A stretch of DNA of 7,133 nucleotides, taken from positions 1 to 7,133 of the forward strand of contig JAFWJP010000112.1 in assembly GCA_017514645.1 (NCBI GenBank), written 5' to 3'. This stretch comes from Solobacterium sp. (GTDB lineage: Bacteria; Bacillota_I; Bacilli_A; Erysipelotrichales; Erysipelotrichaceae). This document shows, piece by piece, positions 1-7,097 of the stretch (position 1 is the first letter of the stretch; each line of letters opens with the position of its first letter). A program made the position numbers and the translations under genes. Below the pieces are notes generated by a model. The model was not told the DNA's origin and made no database searches. It saw only the letters and a program-made list of their open reading frames with translations.

Positions 1-1015
1 AACAAAGAAGATGACATATACCTTCGACGATGTGATCATTGCGACAGGTTCTTCTGCAGCCAAGCTTCCGGTACCCGGCAACGATCTGCCGTTTGTCATG
101 GACAGCACGGCTGCGCTGGATATGAAGAAGCTTCCGGAGAAGATCACGATCATCGGCGGCGGTGTCATCGGACTGGAATTCGGATTCATCTACGCGAATC
201 TCGGTGTGAAAGTTACGATCGTGGAATTCCTGGATCGTCTGCTGGCGGTTGTAGACAGCGATATTTCTGCTGAGATCCGCCGGATCGCGGAAGAGAAGGG
301 CATCAAAGTACTGACTTCGGCTGGTGTGACAGCGTTCAGGGAAACGGAAGACCACAAGGCCGTAACCGTATACCAGCAGAACGGTGAAACCCATGAAATC
401 ATCAGCGATGCTGTTCTGTCTGCTACAGGACGGATCCCGAACATGAACGGTCTGGGAATCGAGAATACGACGGTAGTGCTGAATGACCGCGGACGCGGAA
501 TCCATGTGGATGCCGGAATGCGTACCAATGTCGAACATATTTATGCGATCGGTGATGTCAACAATGTGATCCAGCTCGCGCACGCTGCCAGCCATCAGGG
601 CATGGTTGCGGTCGACAATATCCTGGGTGAAAGCAGAACATTTGACCGGACGAATGTACCGAGTGTTACATTCACTTCTCCCGAAGTTGCGAATATCGGT
701 ATCGGTGAAGACCAGCTGAAAGCTGCAGGTACGAAGTATACGGTTTCCCGTTTTGACTTCGCCAGCAACGGCAAGGCTGTTTCACTTCATGAAACAGAGG
801 GCTATATCAAGCTGATCAAGGATGATAACAATCGTCTGATCGGCTGCTCTGTCATCGGTCCGGATGCGTCCGTAATAATTGCGGCTGCCGGTGTTGCGAT
901 TCAGAACGGTCTGAGTGACGAAGATCTCCGTGAGACGATCTTTGCTCATCCGACGACCGGTGAAGTTCTGCACGAAGCCGCAATGGGCCTGGGAATCGGG
1001 ACACTGCACCAGTAA
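1..1015 (+). CDS. lpdA: Dihydrolipoamide dehydrogenase (E3), 5'-truncated by the window
   Basis: This is the E3 flavoenzyme of 2-oxoacid dehydrogenase complexes. It reoxidises the dihydrolipoyl group on E2 and passes electrons through FAD to NAD+ in the cytoplasm. The frame is open from the first bases (T-K-K precede the Met at 11), so that Met is internal. About 120-130 residues, including the FAD GxGxxG and the redox CxxxxC disulfide, should lie upstream. Visible in order are an ATGS motif near 47-58, the NAD-binding loop GGGVIGLEFG at 155-184, ATGRIPN near 424-444, and the second FAD motif YAIGDVN at 542-562. The C-terminal dimerisation domain carries the catalytic His-Glu pair in HPTTGE (His codon 947-949, Glu 962-964). 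It ends one base before lplA, so the two are probably co-transcribed, most likely as the tail of a pdh operon. Membership of the pyruvate complex rather than another 2-oxoacid complex is inferred. Confidence 0.93.
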   Translation, partial: TKKMTYTFDDVIIATGSSAAKLPVPGNDLPFVMDSTAALDMKKLPEKITIIGGGVIGLEFGFIYANLGVKVTIVEFLDRLLAVVDSDISAEIRRIAEEKGIKVLTSAGVTAFRETEDHKAVTVYQQNGETHEIISDAVLSATGRIPNMNGLGIENTTVVLNDRGRGIHVDAGMRTNVEHIYAIGDVNNVIQLAHAASHQGMVAVDNILGESRTFDRTNVPSVTFTSPEVANIGIGEDQLKAAGTKYTVSRFDFASNGKAVSLHETEGYIKLIKDDNNRLIGCSVIGPDASVIIAAAGVAIQNGLSDEDLRETIFAHPTTGEVLHEAAMGLGIGTLHQ

Positions 1016-1016
1016 T

Positions 1017-1907
1017 ATGAAGAGACTGGTATCTCCTGTCTGCGATCCCTATCAGAACATTGCTGTGGAACGGCAGCTGTTTGATGATTATGACGGCGAA
1101 GATACAGCATTTCTCTGGGTCAACGATCCATGCGTCGTGATCGGCAGAAACCAGAATCCCTGGCTGGAAACCGACCGGGATGCCATGAAGCAGGAGGGTG
1201 TGCTTCTCTGCCGCCGATATACCGGCGGAGGTGCAGTCTATCAGGACAGAGGCAACCTCAACTATTCCTGGATCAGCCGTGATACAACACCTCAGCGTAT
1301 GATTTCCATGATAACGGAAGTATTGAAATCTTTCGGTATCAAGGCAGTGCGGAGCGAACGCAATGACCTGATGATTGATGACCGGAAGTTTTCAGGTACG
1401 GCATCCCTGCGGGATGATGGTATCAGTCTGTATCATGGTACGTTGATGATCAGTGTGGACAGGGAGCGTCTTGCGCGTGTGCTGACACCTTCACGGCTGA
1501 AGATCGAGTCACATGGTATCGATTCCGTCCGCAGCCGTGTCATGAATCTGTCTGATATGGCAGATATCAGTACAGAGGCGTTTACGGCCCGTTTCCTGGA
1601 ACTGTTTCCCGGAGATGATATTCCGTGGACGGGACAGAAGGAGAGTGTTCGTATGCGCCGCAATGAGCTGTCTTCGGCGGAATGGCTGCTGGAGCAGACA
1701 CCGGGATTTGACGCGCTGCTGGAATACCGGATCAATGGTTCCCTGTACCAGGCGGCAGTGAAAACGGATTCCGGCAGAATCACGGAAGCGATTTTGTATA
1801 CGGATTCCCTGGATCCTTTCGGTCTGGAGCATGTATCGGAACGGATGAAGGGTTGTCTGTTTGACAGGGATACACTGGAGGAAATCATAAAAGAAGCGGT
1901 TCAGTGA
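1017..1907 (+). CDS. lplA: Lipoate-protein ligase A
   Basis: The enzyme activates free lipoate with ATP to lipoyl-AMP and transfers it to a lysine of lipoyl domains (E2 subunits, GcvH), which is lipoate scavenging. The 296-residue product has the family hallmarks: FLWVNDPCVVIGRNQNPW at about 32-49, the lipoate-binding loop RRYTGGGAVYQD at 66-77 (Thr69 where E. coli has Ser), and GNLNYS at 79-84. RNDLMIDDRKFSG (115-127) supplies the catalytic Lys124. HGTLMI (140-145) and SVRSRVMNL (170-178) follow. A C-terminal accessory domain is present (about 215-296, with TDSLDP and GCLFD), but the protein stops roughly 30 residues short of the E. coli enzyme's end. I chose the ATG at 1017: the frame is open further upstream to 915, but that stretch overlaps lpdA and does not look like LplA, whereas 1017 gives the normal N-terminus. 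There is no good Shine-Dalgarno, and the TAA-T-ATG junction suggests translational coupling to lpdA. Confidence 0.93.
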   Translation: MKRLVSPVCDPYQNIAVERQLFDDYDGEDTAFLWVNDPCVVIGRNQNPWLETDRDAMKQEGVLLCRRYTGGGAVYQDRGNLNYSWISRDTTPQRMISMITEVLKSFGIKAVRSERNDLMIDDRKFSGTASLRDDGISLYHGTLMISVDRERLARVLTPSRLKIESHGIDSVRSRVMNLSDMADISTEAFTARFLELFPGDDIPWTGQKESVRMRRNELSSAEWLLEQTPGFDALLEYRINGSLYQAAVKTDSGRITEAILYTDSLDPFGLEHVSERMKGCLFDRDTLEEIIKEAVQ

Positions 1908-1926
1908 ACCGCTTCCTTTTATTTTC
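1889..1926. terminator. Bidirectional intrinsic terminator between convergent lplA and the UPF0371 gene
   Basis: A perfect 10-bp stem, GAAGCGGTTC (1893-1902) with GAACCGCTTC (1906-1915), closes a 3-base loop. It is flanked by AAAA on the left (1889-1892) and by CTTTTATTTT on the right (1916-1925). Each strand therefore reads a GC-rich hairpin followed by a T-rich tract, so it should stop both converging transcripts. The lplA stop codon (1905-1907) lies inside the hairpin. The UPF0371 stop (1919-1921, minus strand) lies just before it in the opposite transcript. Confidence 0.85.
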
Positions 1927-3406
1927 TGTGATACATTTTCTTCTGGTGATAGACCGGATCGCAGGTGATATTGACACCGAGTTTCCGGAAAACAGATGCG
2001 TCTTCTTCCGGCAGGATCACCGTGGAATGACCTTCCGCGCCGCGCAGTTCTCCGAGTTTTTCCATTGCCTTTGCCGTGCTGGGGTTGGTCTGTGCCGTCA
2101 GGGCCAGAGCGATCAGCAGTTCATCGGAATGGAGACGGGGATTGTGGTTGCCCAGGTTGGTGACCTTGAGATGCTGAATGGGTGTTACATATTCCGGGTC
2201 GATGAGCAGTGTCTGCTTGTCGATGTCAGCCAGTGCCTTGATGGCATTGATGATAACAGCCGCTGAAGGACCGAACAGGGAAGACGTCTTTCCGGTAATG
2301 ATGCGCCCGTCTGTCAGTTCCAGAGCCAGCGCCGGTGCACCGGTCGCTTTTTCCTTGTTTCTTGCGGCGACGGCTGCAGCCCGGTCGTTCGGTGAGATGC
2401 CGAGATCGTTCATCAGCAGCTGGATCTTGCTGACGGTGGACTCATTGACACGCTGGTTGCGGAGATCGACGAGGGCGGTATAGTAGCGCCGTATGATTTC
2501 TTTGCGCGCTGCCTCTCTGGCCAGTTCATCATCCGTAATGCAGAAGCCTACCATGTTGACACCCATGTCCGTCGGTGACTTATAGGGTGATACGGACTGG
2601 ATCCGTTCGATCATCCGGTTCAGCACAGGGAAGATATCAACGTCACGGTTATAGTTCACAGCCATGGTACCATAGGCATCCAGGTGATAGGGATCGATCA
2701 TGTTGACGTCATTCAGATCGGCTGTGGCAGCTTCATATGCTAGGTTGACCGGATGACGGAGCGGCAGATTCCAGACAGGGAATGTTTCGAACTTTGCATA
2801 TCCGGATTTGATGCCGTGGAGCTGATCGTGATAGAGCTGTGAGATGCAGGTTGCCATTTTTCCGGAACCGGGTCCGGGCGCAGTTACAACGATCAGGTTG
2901 CGTGTCGTTTCAACGTATTCGTTTTTGCCGAGACCGTCCTTGGATACGATAAAGTCGACGTCAGCCGGATACCCGGGAATCGGATAGTGCAGGTAGCTCT
3001 TGATGCCGAAACTGGTCAGCTTTCTCCGGAATGCCCGGACGCTGGGCTGTCCGTTGTACTGGGTAATGACAACGGCACCGACAAACAGATCCAGGGAACG
3101 GAATGCATCAATGAGCCGGTATACTTCATCATCATAGCTGATACCAAGGTCAGCTCTTACCTTGTTCTGCTCAATATTCTGCGCATTGATGCAGACGATC
3201 ATCTCAACTTTATCACCGAGTTCAGTCAGCAGTTTGATCTTGTTGTTGGGTTCATATCCCGGAAGGACTCTTGCTGCATGGAAATCCTCGAAGATCTTTC
3301 CTCCGAATTCCAGATACAGTTTTCCGTCAAACATGTTGATCCTTTCCAGAATCTTGTCTCTCTGAAGCTTTAAGTATTTATCTGAGTCGAACGCTTTCTT
3401 CAACAT
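1919..3406 (-). CDS. UPF0371 / DUF1846 family protein of unknown function
   Basis: This is a full-length (495-residue) member of the UPF0371 (DUF1846) family, recognised from its strongly conserved blocks. These are [19 protein letters not shown] (18-36), [18 protein letters not shown] (40-57), [11 protein letters not shown] (112-122), [15 protein letters not shown] (173-187), [15 protein letters not shown] (202-216), [21 protein letters not shown] (within 218-238), [12 protein letters not shown] (251-262), [12 protein letters not shown] (277-288) and [16 protein letters not shown] (422-437). The biochemical role is not established as far as I know. PGPGSGK (177-183) resembles a phosphate-binding loop but is not a canonical Walker A motif. 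No signal peptide or membrane segment is apparent, so it is probably cytosolic. The ATG start at 3404-3406 follows a strong AGGGGG site (3414-3419) seven bases away, and the N-terminus [17 protein letters not shown] is typical of the family. It lies 63 bp downstream of pepD on the same strand, with a terminator and a likely promoter between them. Confidence 0.93.
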   Translation of the reverse strand: MLKKAFDSDKYLKLQRDKILERINMFDGKLYLEFGGKIFEDFHAARVLPGYEPNNKIKLLTELGDKVEMIVCINAQNIEQNKVRADLGISYDDEVYRLIDAFRSLDLFVGAVVITQYNGQPSVRAFRRKLTSFGIKSYLHYPIPGYPADVDFIVSKDGLGKNEYVETTRNLIVVTAPGPGSGKMATCISQLYHDQLHGIKSGYAKFETFPVWNLPLRHPVNLAYEAATADLNDVNMIDPYHLDAYGTMAVNYNRDVDIFPVLNRMIERIQSVSPYKSPTDMGVNMVGFCITDDELAREAARKEIIRRYYTALVDLRNQRVNESTVSKIQLLMNDLGISPNDRAAAVAARNKEKATGAPALALELTDGRIITGKTSSLFGPSAAVIINAIKALADIDKQTLLIDPEYVTPIQHLKVTNLGNHNPRLHSDELLIALALTAQTNPSTAKAMEKLGELRGAEGHSTVILPEEDASVFRKLGVNITCDPVYHQKKMYHRK

Positions 3407-3426
3407 AAATGAACCCCCTGCGATTC

Positions 3427-3435
3427 AGTATATCA
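3427..3435 (-). promoter_or_regulatory. Probable extended -10 promoter for the UPF0371 gene
   Basis: Read on the minus strand, these bases are TGATATACT: an extended TGn element followed by TATACT, a 5-of-6 match to TATAAT. No good -35 box is present; that region is occupied by the pepD terminator hairpin. A start about 7 bases downstream (near 3420) would give a leader of only about 14 bases beginning at the AGGGGG ribosome binding site. This is plausible but tight. Read-through from pepD is the alternative. Confidence 0.35.
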
Positions 3436-3463
3436 AAAAATGAGGAGATAATCTCCTCATTTT
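3435..3463 (-). terminator. Intrinsic terminator downstream of pepD
   Basis: Stem arms AAAATGAGGAGA (3437-3448) and TCTCCTCATTTT (3452-3463) flank the loop TAA (3449-3451), giving 12 perfect pairs. On the minus strand the hairpin runs into a T6 tract (3440-3435). It begins 7 bases after the pepD stop codon (3470-3472), as expected for a rho-independent terminator of pepD. Confidence 0.8.
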
Positions 3464-3469
3464 CCTGTC

Positions 3470-4906
3470 TTAATGCAGGGCAGCCAGCAGAGCGCAGAGA
3501 CTGTCGTACGCACGGTAGTAGGATGCCAGATCCAGACGTTCTTCCGGTGTATGCGCACCATAGGCGACCGGACCGTAGGTGATGATATCCATGTCCGGGA
3601 CGATTCCCTTGAAGAAACTGACTTCCAGACCGCCGTGTGTCGCTTCTTCTTCAATGGTGATGCCGCGCTGTGCCATGACTTCCTTCAGTTTGTCACGGAG
3701 AGGGGAATCCTTGGTATAGTTCCAGCCCGGGAAACGGTCTTCCAGAACGACATCCAGTCCGCACAGCTCACCGATCCGCTCCATCTTGTGGAACAGTTCA
3801 TCTGTCTGGGAAGCGATGGCAGTACGGATCAGGTTGCGGCATTCCAGATGACTGCCGTTCATTTCCACCGTGCCCATGTTCAACGATGCAGTTGTCAGCC
3901 CGTCGATGACCATGGAGTGATGGATATATCCGTCCGGTACGAGGAAGAAGAAATCGATCAGGCTGTCGCTGATGCTGCGTTCAAGTTTCTCTGCAGCGGT
4001 GCCGACAGGGGTGAATTCGATGCAGAAACCGCTGTCGCTGAATTCCAGTTCTTCCTTGATGCAGGCTTCCGTACGGCGGAACGCTGCGTCGATTGTTTCC
4101 GGATGATCGTGAGAGGTAAAGACAACATCTGCTTCACGCGGGATTGCATTGTATTTCTGTCCGCCGTTGAAGCTGACGATGTTCAGGTCGATTCCTTCCT
4201 TCCGTGCTTCGTACAGGATCCTTGCGGCAAGGATGTTGGCATTGCCTTTCTCCATGTGGATCAAGCCTCCGGAATGTCCGCCGCTGAGTCCTCTGATACC
4301 GAGCAGGTAGGTCGGATCGGCATTCGGGTTGAAACGGAGTTCCTTGCGGACAACAGCTGTAGCACCTCCGGCACAGCTGACAGTTGTGCAGACTTCTCCG
4401 CCGCCGTCAAGGTTGATCATCTTTCTGGCGTGCAGGTCCTCGGCTTTCAGTTCACGGGCACCGAGAAGACCGATCTCTTCCATGGTGGTAAACACACACT
4501 GCAGAGGGGGATGGGGAAGGGTATCGTCATCCAGGATCGCCAGCATATACGCTACACCGTATCCGTCGTCACAGCCCAGGGTGGTGCCTTCGGCCCGGAG
4601 CCAGCCTTCTTCATCGACATACAGTTTCAGAGGGTCCGTATCAAAATCGTGAACGGTATCCTTGGTCTTTTCACACACCATATCCAGATGGGCCTGCAGG
4701 ATCACCGGTTCTGCGTCTTCATAGCCGGCAGAAGCAGGCTTGTCCACCAGAACGTTCCATACCTTGTCCTGTTTCCAGTTCAGGCCGTGTTCCTTCGCAA
4801 ACGATACAATGTAGTCGCTGGCTGCCTTCTCCTTCCGGGATGCCCGGGGGATCATTGCCAGTTCATTGAAGTAGTAATTGATTTTTCTGGAAAGATCGAA
4901 TTCCAT
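3470..4906 (-). CDS. pepD: Aminoacyl-histidine dipeptidase / cytosol non-specific dipeptidase (M20 family)
   Basis: This is a zinc-dependent cytosolic peptidase that hydrolyses dipeptides, including Xaa-His types, and recycles amino acids. The 478-residue length matches the family (E. coli PepD has 485). The dinuclear metal site of M20 peptidases can be read off: QAHLDMV with His73 and Asp75, the bridging aspartate in GCDDGYG (Asp113), the catalytic and ligand pair TMEEIG (Glu143, Glu144), INLDGG (Asp167), and a late histidine in YGAHTPEE (His452). GHSGG (210-214) and NAIPRE (253-258) mark the inserted dimerisation or lid domain. THGGLEV (423-429) is the conserved block near the substrate. 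No signal peptide is visible. The start ATG at 4904-4906 is set by a strong AAAGGAGA site (4912-4919). The gene is divergent from the GT4-RecX gene and has its own downstream terminator, so it is probably monocistronic. Confidence 0.94.
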   Translation of the reverse strand: MEFDLSRKINYYFNELAMIPRASRKEKAASDYIVSFAKEHGLNWKQDKVWNVLVDKPASAGYEDAEPVILQAHLDMVCEKTKDTVHDFDTDPLKLYVDEEGWLRAEGTTLGCDDGYGVAYMLAILDDDTLPHPPLQCVFTTMEEIGLLGARELKAEDLHARKMINLDGGGEVCTTVSCAGGATAVVRKELRFNPNADPTYLLGIRGLSGGHSGGLIHMEKGNANILAARILYEARKEGIDLNIVSFNGGQKYNAIPREADVVFTSHDHPETIDAAFRRTEACIKEELEFSDSGFCIEFTPVGTAAEKLERSISDSLIDFFFLVPDGYIHHSMVIDGLTTASLNMGTVEMNGSHLECRNLIRTAIASQTDELFHKMERIGELCGLDVVLEDRFPGWNYTKDSPLRDKLKEVMAQRGITIEEEATHGGLEVSFFKGIVPDMDIITYGPVAYGAHTPEERLDLASYYRAYDSLCALLAALH

Positions 4907-5102
4907 GATAATCTCCTTTCACACTGTTTCTGCATTCAATGGTAACATGTCCGGGAAACCGTGGATTGTCTTCCCGCCGGTCCGCACACGGAACATTGCA
5001 TGCGAAGGCCTTTTTTATGTAAGCGATGAAAGAACGAAACTGAGCGGGATAACGGTAAATGAGGTATAATTCTGTTATGTATGTCTTCATGGAAGGAGTT
5101 GT
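4907..5102. other. Divergent intergenic region between pepD and the GT4-RecX gene
   Basis: These 196 bp must carry the promoters of both flanking genes. The rightward side has a perfect TATAAT (separate entry). On the leftward side I found no convincing -35/-10 pair for pepD. The best partial candidate is an extended -10-like TGTTACCAT around 4940-4948 on the minus strand, which I do not call. A short imperfect inverted repeat (CGGGAA at 4952-4957 with TTCCCG at 4971-4976) lies in the pepD leader and could be a weak hairpin or operator. No small gene with a credible ribosome binding site is apparent. Confidence 0.5.
5065..5070 (+). promoter_or_regulatory. -10 box of the GT4-RecX promoter
   Basis: A perfect TATAAT lies 32 bases upstream of the ATG at 5103. 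Transcription would start near 5077 and give a leader of about 26 bases that contains the AAGGAG ribosome binding site (5093-5098). The -35 region (about 5041-5047) does not resemble TTGACA, and there is no TGn extension, so the promoter may be weak or activator-dependent. Confidence 0.55.
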
Positions 5103-7097
5103 ATGCGGATCGGTCTTTTTACAGATACCTATGTGCCTGATATCAATGGTGTAGCGAACAGTACGTACATACTGTGTTCGGAGCTGCGGGCTGCAGGAAA
5201 TGATGTTTTTGTCGTTGCGCCGAAGCACGGTGTCGGGCTGGCAGAGTGGAATGATGATCATACGATCCTGTATCTCGGGGGAATGACGGTCAAGGCACTC
5301 TACGGCTACGCGATTACGTCACCGCTGCATGTTCATGCATTCAACATGGTAAAGGAACTGGATCTCGATGTGATCCATGTCCAGACGGAATTCGGTGTCG
5401 GTATCTTTGCCCGTACATGTGCGAGGCAGCTTGGAATCCCGCTGGTCAGCACGTATCATACGACCTATGAAGACTATACTCATTATGCGAATTTCTTTGA
5501 TTCCGCAACCTTTGATGTATATGCAAAGAAGCTGGTTGCCCGGCTGTCGCAGATCGTGGGTGATACATCCATAGAGGTGATCGCACCGAGTGAAAAGACC
5601 AGGGAACTACTGGAGCGGTATCATGTGCATACAAAGATCAATGTCATCCCGACAGGTCTGGATCTGCAGAAATTCCGGCCGGAGAACAGGGACAGGGAAA
5701 AATGTGAGCAGCTGAGAAAATCATTCGGTTTCACCAGTTCGGATATCGTTTTCATCTATGTCGGCAGAATTGCTGAGGAGAAATCCGTTGATATCATCAT
5801 TGACGGATTCATTGCGGCCGAGCAGTCTGTGCCGGAAGCGAAGCTGCTGATCATCGGCGCAGGACCGGATCTGGAGCGGATGCAGGAGCGTGCCAAGGGT
5901 CATCCATCCATCATTCTGGCTGGCAGCCGGCCCATTGATGAGATCCATCATTACTACGGTATGGCCGATGCGTTTCTTTCGGCATCATTGTCGGAAACAC
6001 AGGGAATTACATTCATTGAGGCGCTTGCTTCGGGTATCCCGATCTTTGTCAGAAGGGATGAAGCCCTGTATTCCCTGGTGAAGGAAAACCAGAACGGCTG
6101 GTACTTTGCCGGTCCGGAAGATCTTGCGGAACGGGTCAGCATGTACTGTAGCCTGACGGAAGATGCCAGACGTTCCATGAGCGCTTTCTGTACATCGAGC
6201 GTCATGTCCTACAGCAAGGAGCATTTCTGCAGGAAAGTACTTGAAGTCTATGAGGAAGCGATATGGCTGTATCACAATATGTGGGAAGTGACATCGCTCA
6301 GGATCAAGGGAGAAACCGTTGTACTGACCGCGGAAAACGAAAACGGTGAGCAGAACCGGATCCTCATGAGTCTGGATGACTGTCTGAAGGAAGGAATCAA
6401 ACAGGGATCGAAACTTACGGTCAGACATCTGGAAGACCTTAAGGAACGGGAAGAATACATCAAAGCGTACCAGGCATGTCTCAGGAGGATCTCCGTCAAG
6501 GACAGGACGCGCTATGAACTGTTTGACTGGATGCGGATGCATACGGGCTGTTCCGGGCAGGAGATGGACCGGATCCTGGATACCCTGGAGGAGAAGGGAT
6601 TAATCGATGACAGGGCTTACTGTGAAAATGCTGTGCGTTCCATGCGCGCTGCTTTGACCGGCCGGGGCAATATTGTACGCTCCCTGAAAAAGAAGGGAGT
6701 TTCTCCGCAGATGATCGAAGAGGTACTGGGGGATACGTCTGATACGGCGTATGCGGATGCCTATGCGGAGAAGACTGCTGCGTCGATCCATGACCGTTCT
6801 CTGGCCGGAAAGCGTCAGAAGGTCATGTCCCGGCTGATTGCCAGAGGATATGATGCAGAGACAGCGCGGGCAAGCGCGGAGTCTCTGGATCTCAGTGAAG
6901 ATGAACGGATACAGGATGATGTCCTGCGGCGTGCGGTGCAGAAAGCCAGGAAGCGCTACGAACGGAAGCAGTCCGGAAGACAGCTGAAGAACATGGTTTA
7001 CCGGTACTGCATGACGCAGGGATTCCGCAGTGATGATATACTGCGTATACTTGAAGAAACGGAGTGGACGGACAATGACGAAAATCAAGGATCTTAA
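5103..7097 (+). CDS. Fusion protein: GT4 glycosyltransferase plus C-terminal RecX
   Basis: This is one uninterrupted 664-residue frame with two complete family-length modules. Residues 1 to about 390 form a GT-B fold glycosyltransferase of family 4. The N-terminus is MRIGLFTDTYVPDINGVANS, followed by IHVQTEFGVG (91-100) and STYHTTYEDYTHY (116-128). VGRIAEEKS (220-228) holds the donor-phosphate residues Arg222 and Lys227. The EX7E motif is Glu298/Glu306 within SETQGITFIEALASG. The style resembles diacylglycerol alpha-glucosyltransferases, so a membrane glycolipid or related product is inferred. Residues from about 393 to the end match RecX: a beta-rich start, then repeated three-helix units including LEEKGLIDDRAYCENAV (495-511), SLKKKGVSPQMIEEVL (527-542) and RLIARGYDAETARA (577-590). 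RecX binds RecA filaments and modulates recombination and the SOS response. There is essentially no linker. AAGGAG at 5093-5098 precedes the ATG by four bases, slightly short spacing. The product would be cytosolic or peripheral, with no signal peptide or transmembrane segment. Confidence 0.85.
   Translation: MRIGLFTDTYVPDINGVANSTYILCSELRAAGNDVFVVAPKHGVGLAEWNDDHTILYLGGMTVKALYGYAITSPLHVHAFNMVKELDLDVIHVQTEFGVGIFARTCARQLGIPLVSTYHTTYEDYTHYANFFDSATFDVYAKKLVARLSQIVGDTSIEVIAPSEKTRELLERYHVHTKINVIPTGLDLQKFRPENRDREKCEQLRKSFGFTSSDIVFIYVGRIAEEKSVDIIIDGFIAAEQSVPEAKLLIIGAGPDLERMQERAKGHPSIILAGSRPIDEIHHYYGMADAFLSASLSETQGITFIEALASGIPIFVRRDEALYSLVKENQNGWYFAGPEDLAERVSMYCSLTEDARRSMSAFCTSSVMSYSKEHFCRKVLEVYEEAIWLYHNMWEVTSLRIKGETVVLTAENENGEQNRILMSLDDCLKEGIKQGSKLTVRHLEDLKEREEYIKAYQACLRRISVKDRTRYELFDWMRMHTGCSGQEMDRILDTLEEKGLIDDRAYCENAVRSMRAALTGRGNIVRSLKKKGVSPQMIEEVLGDTSDTAYADAYAEKTAASIHDRSLAGKRQKVMSRLIARGYDAETARASAESLDLSEDERIQDDVLRRAVQKARKRYERKQSGRQLKNMVYRYCMTQGFRSDDILRILEETEWTDNDENQGS
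6279..7094 (+). other. RecX-homologous module within the fusion gene
   Basis: This marks the RecX part of the fusion, about 272 residues from Met393, which is close to the usual length of Bacillota RecX (about 260-270). It opens with VTSLRIKGETVVLTA (396-410) and MSLDDCLKEGIKQGSKLTV (422-440), the beta-rich N-terminal region typical of Gram-positive RecX. Helical repeats follow at about 452-515, 520-545, 570-597 and 625-652. The ATG at 6279 could in principle be an independent start, but the nearest purine-rich stretch (GAGGAAG, 6252-6258) is 20 bases from it. Separate translation is therefore unsupported by the sequence. Confidence 0.75.

Noticed and set aside
915..1016. Possible longer N-terminus for lplA starting at 915
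   Set aside because: It would overlap lpdA by 101 bases, and the extra 34 residues do not resemble LplA. The ATG at 1017 gives the normal family N-terminus.
1433..1888. Antisense open frame inside lplA
   Set aside because: It overlaps a well-supported gene in full, has no family resemblance, and its Ser/Arg-rich composition is typical of shadow frames.
1904..2483. Two plus-strand open frames over the 3' part of the UPF0371 gene
   Set aside because: They lie entirely antisense to strongly conserved coding sequence. The first begins inside the terminator, and neither has a credible ribosome binding site.
3473..4945. A 490-codon open frame on the plus strand, antisense to nearly all of pepD
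   Set aside because: It is in exact codon register with pepD, so antisense stops would require TTA, CTA or TCA in pepD, codons that appear to be avoided here. The translation shows no recognisable family, and the start lacks a proper ribosome binding site. It is a codon-usage shadow.
5001..5016. AAGGCCTTTTTT run in the divergent intergenic region, resembling a terminator tail
   Set aside because: There is no stable hairpin immediately before the T run (only the 8-base palindrome AAGGCCTT), and no rightward gene ends there.
4863..5261. Minus-strand open frame spanning the pepD start, the intergenic region and the start of the GT4-RecX gene
   Set aside because: It overlaps both flanking genes, has no recognisable motifs, and crosses the promoter region.
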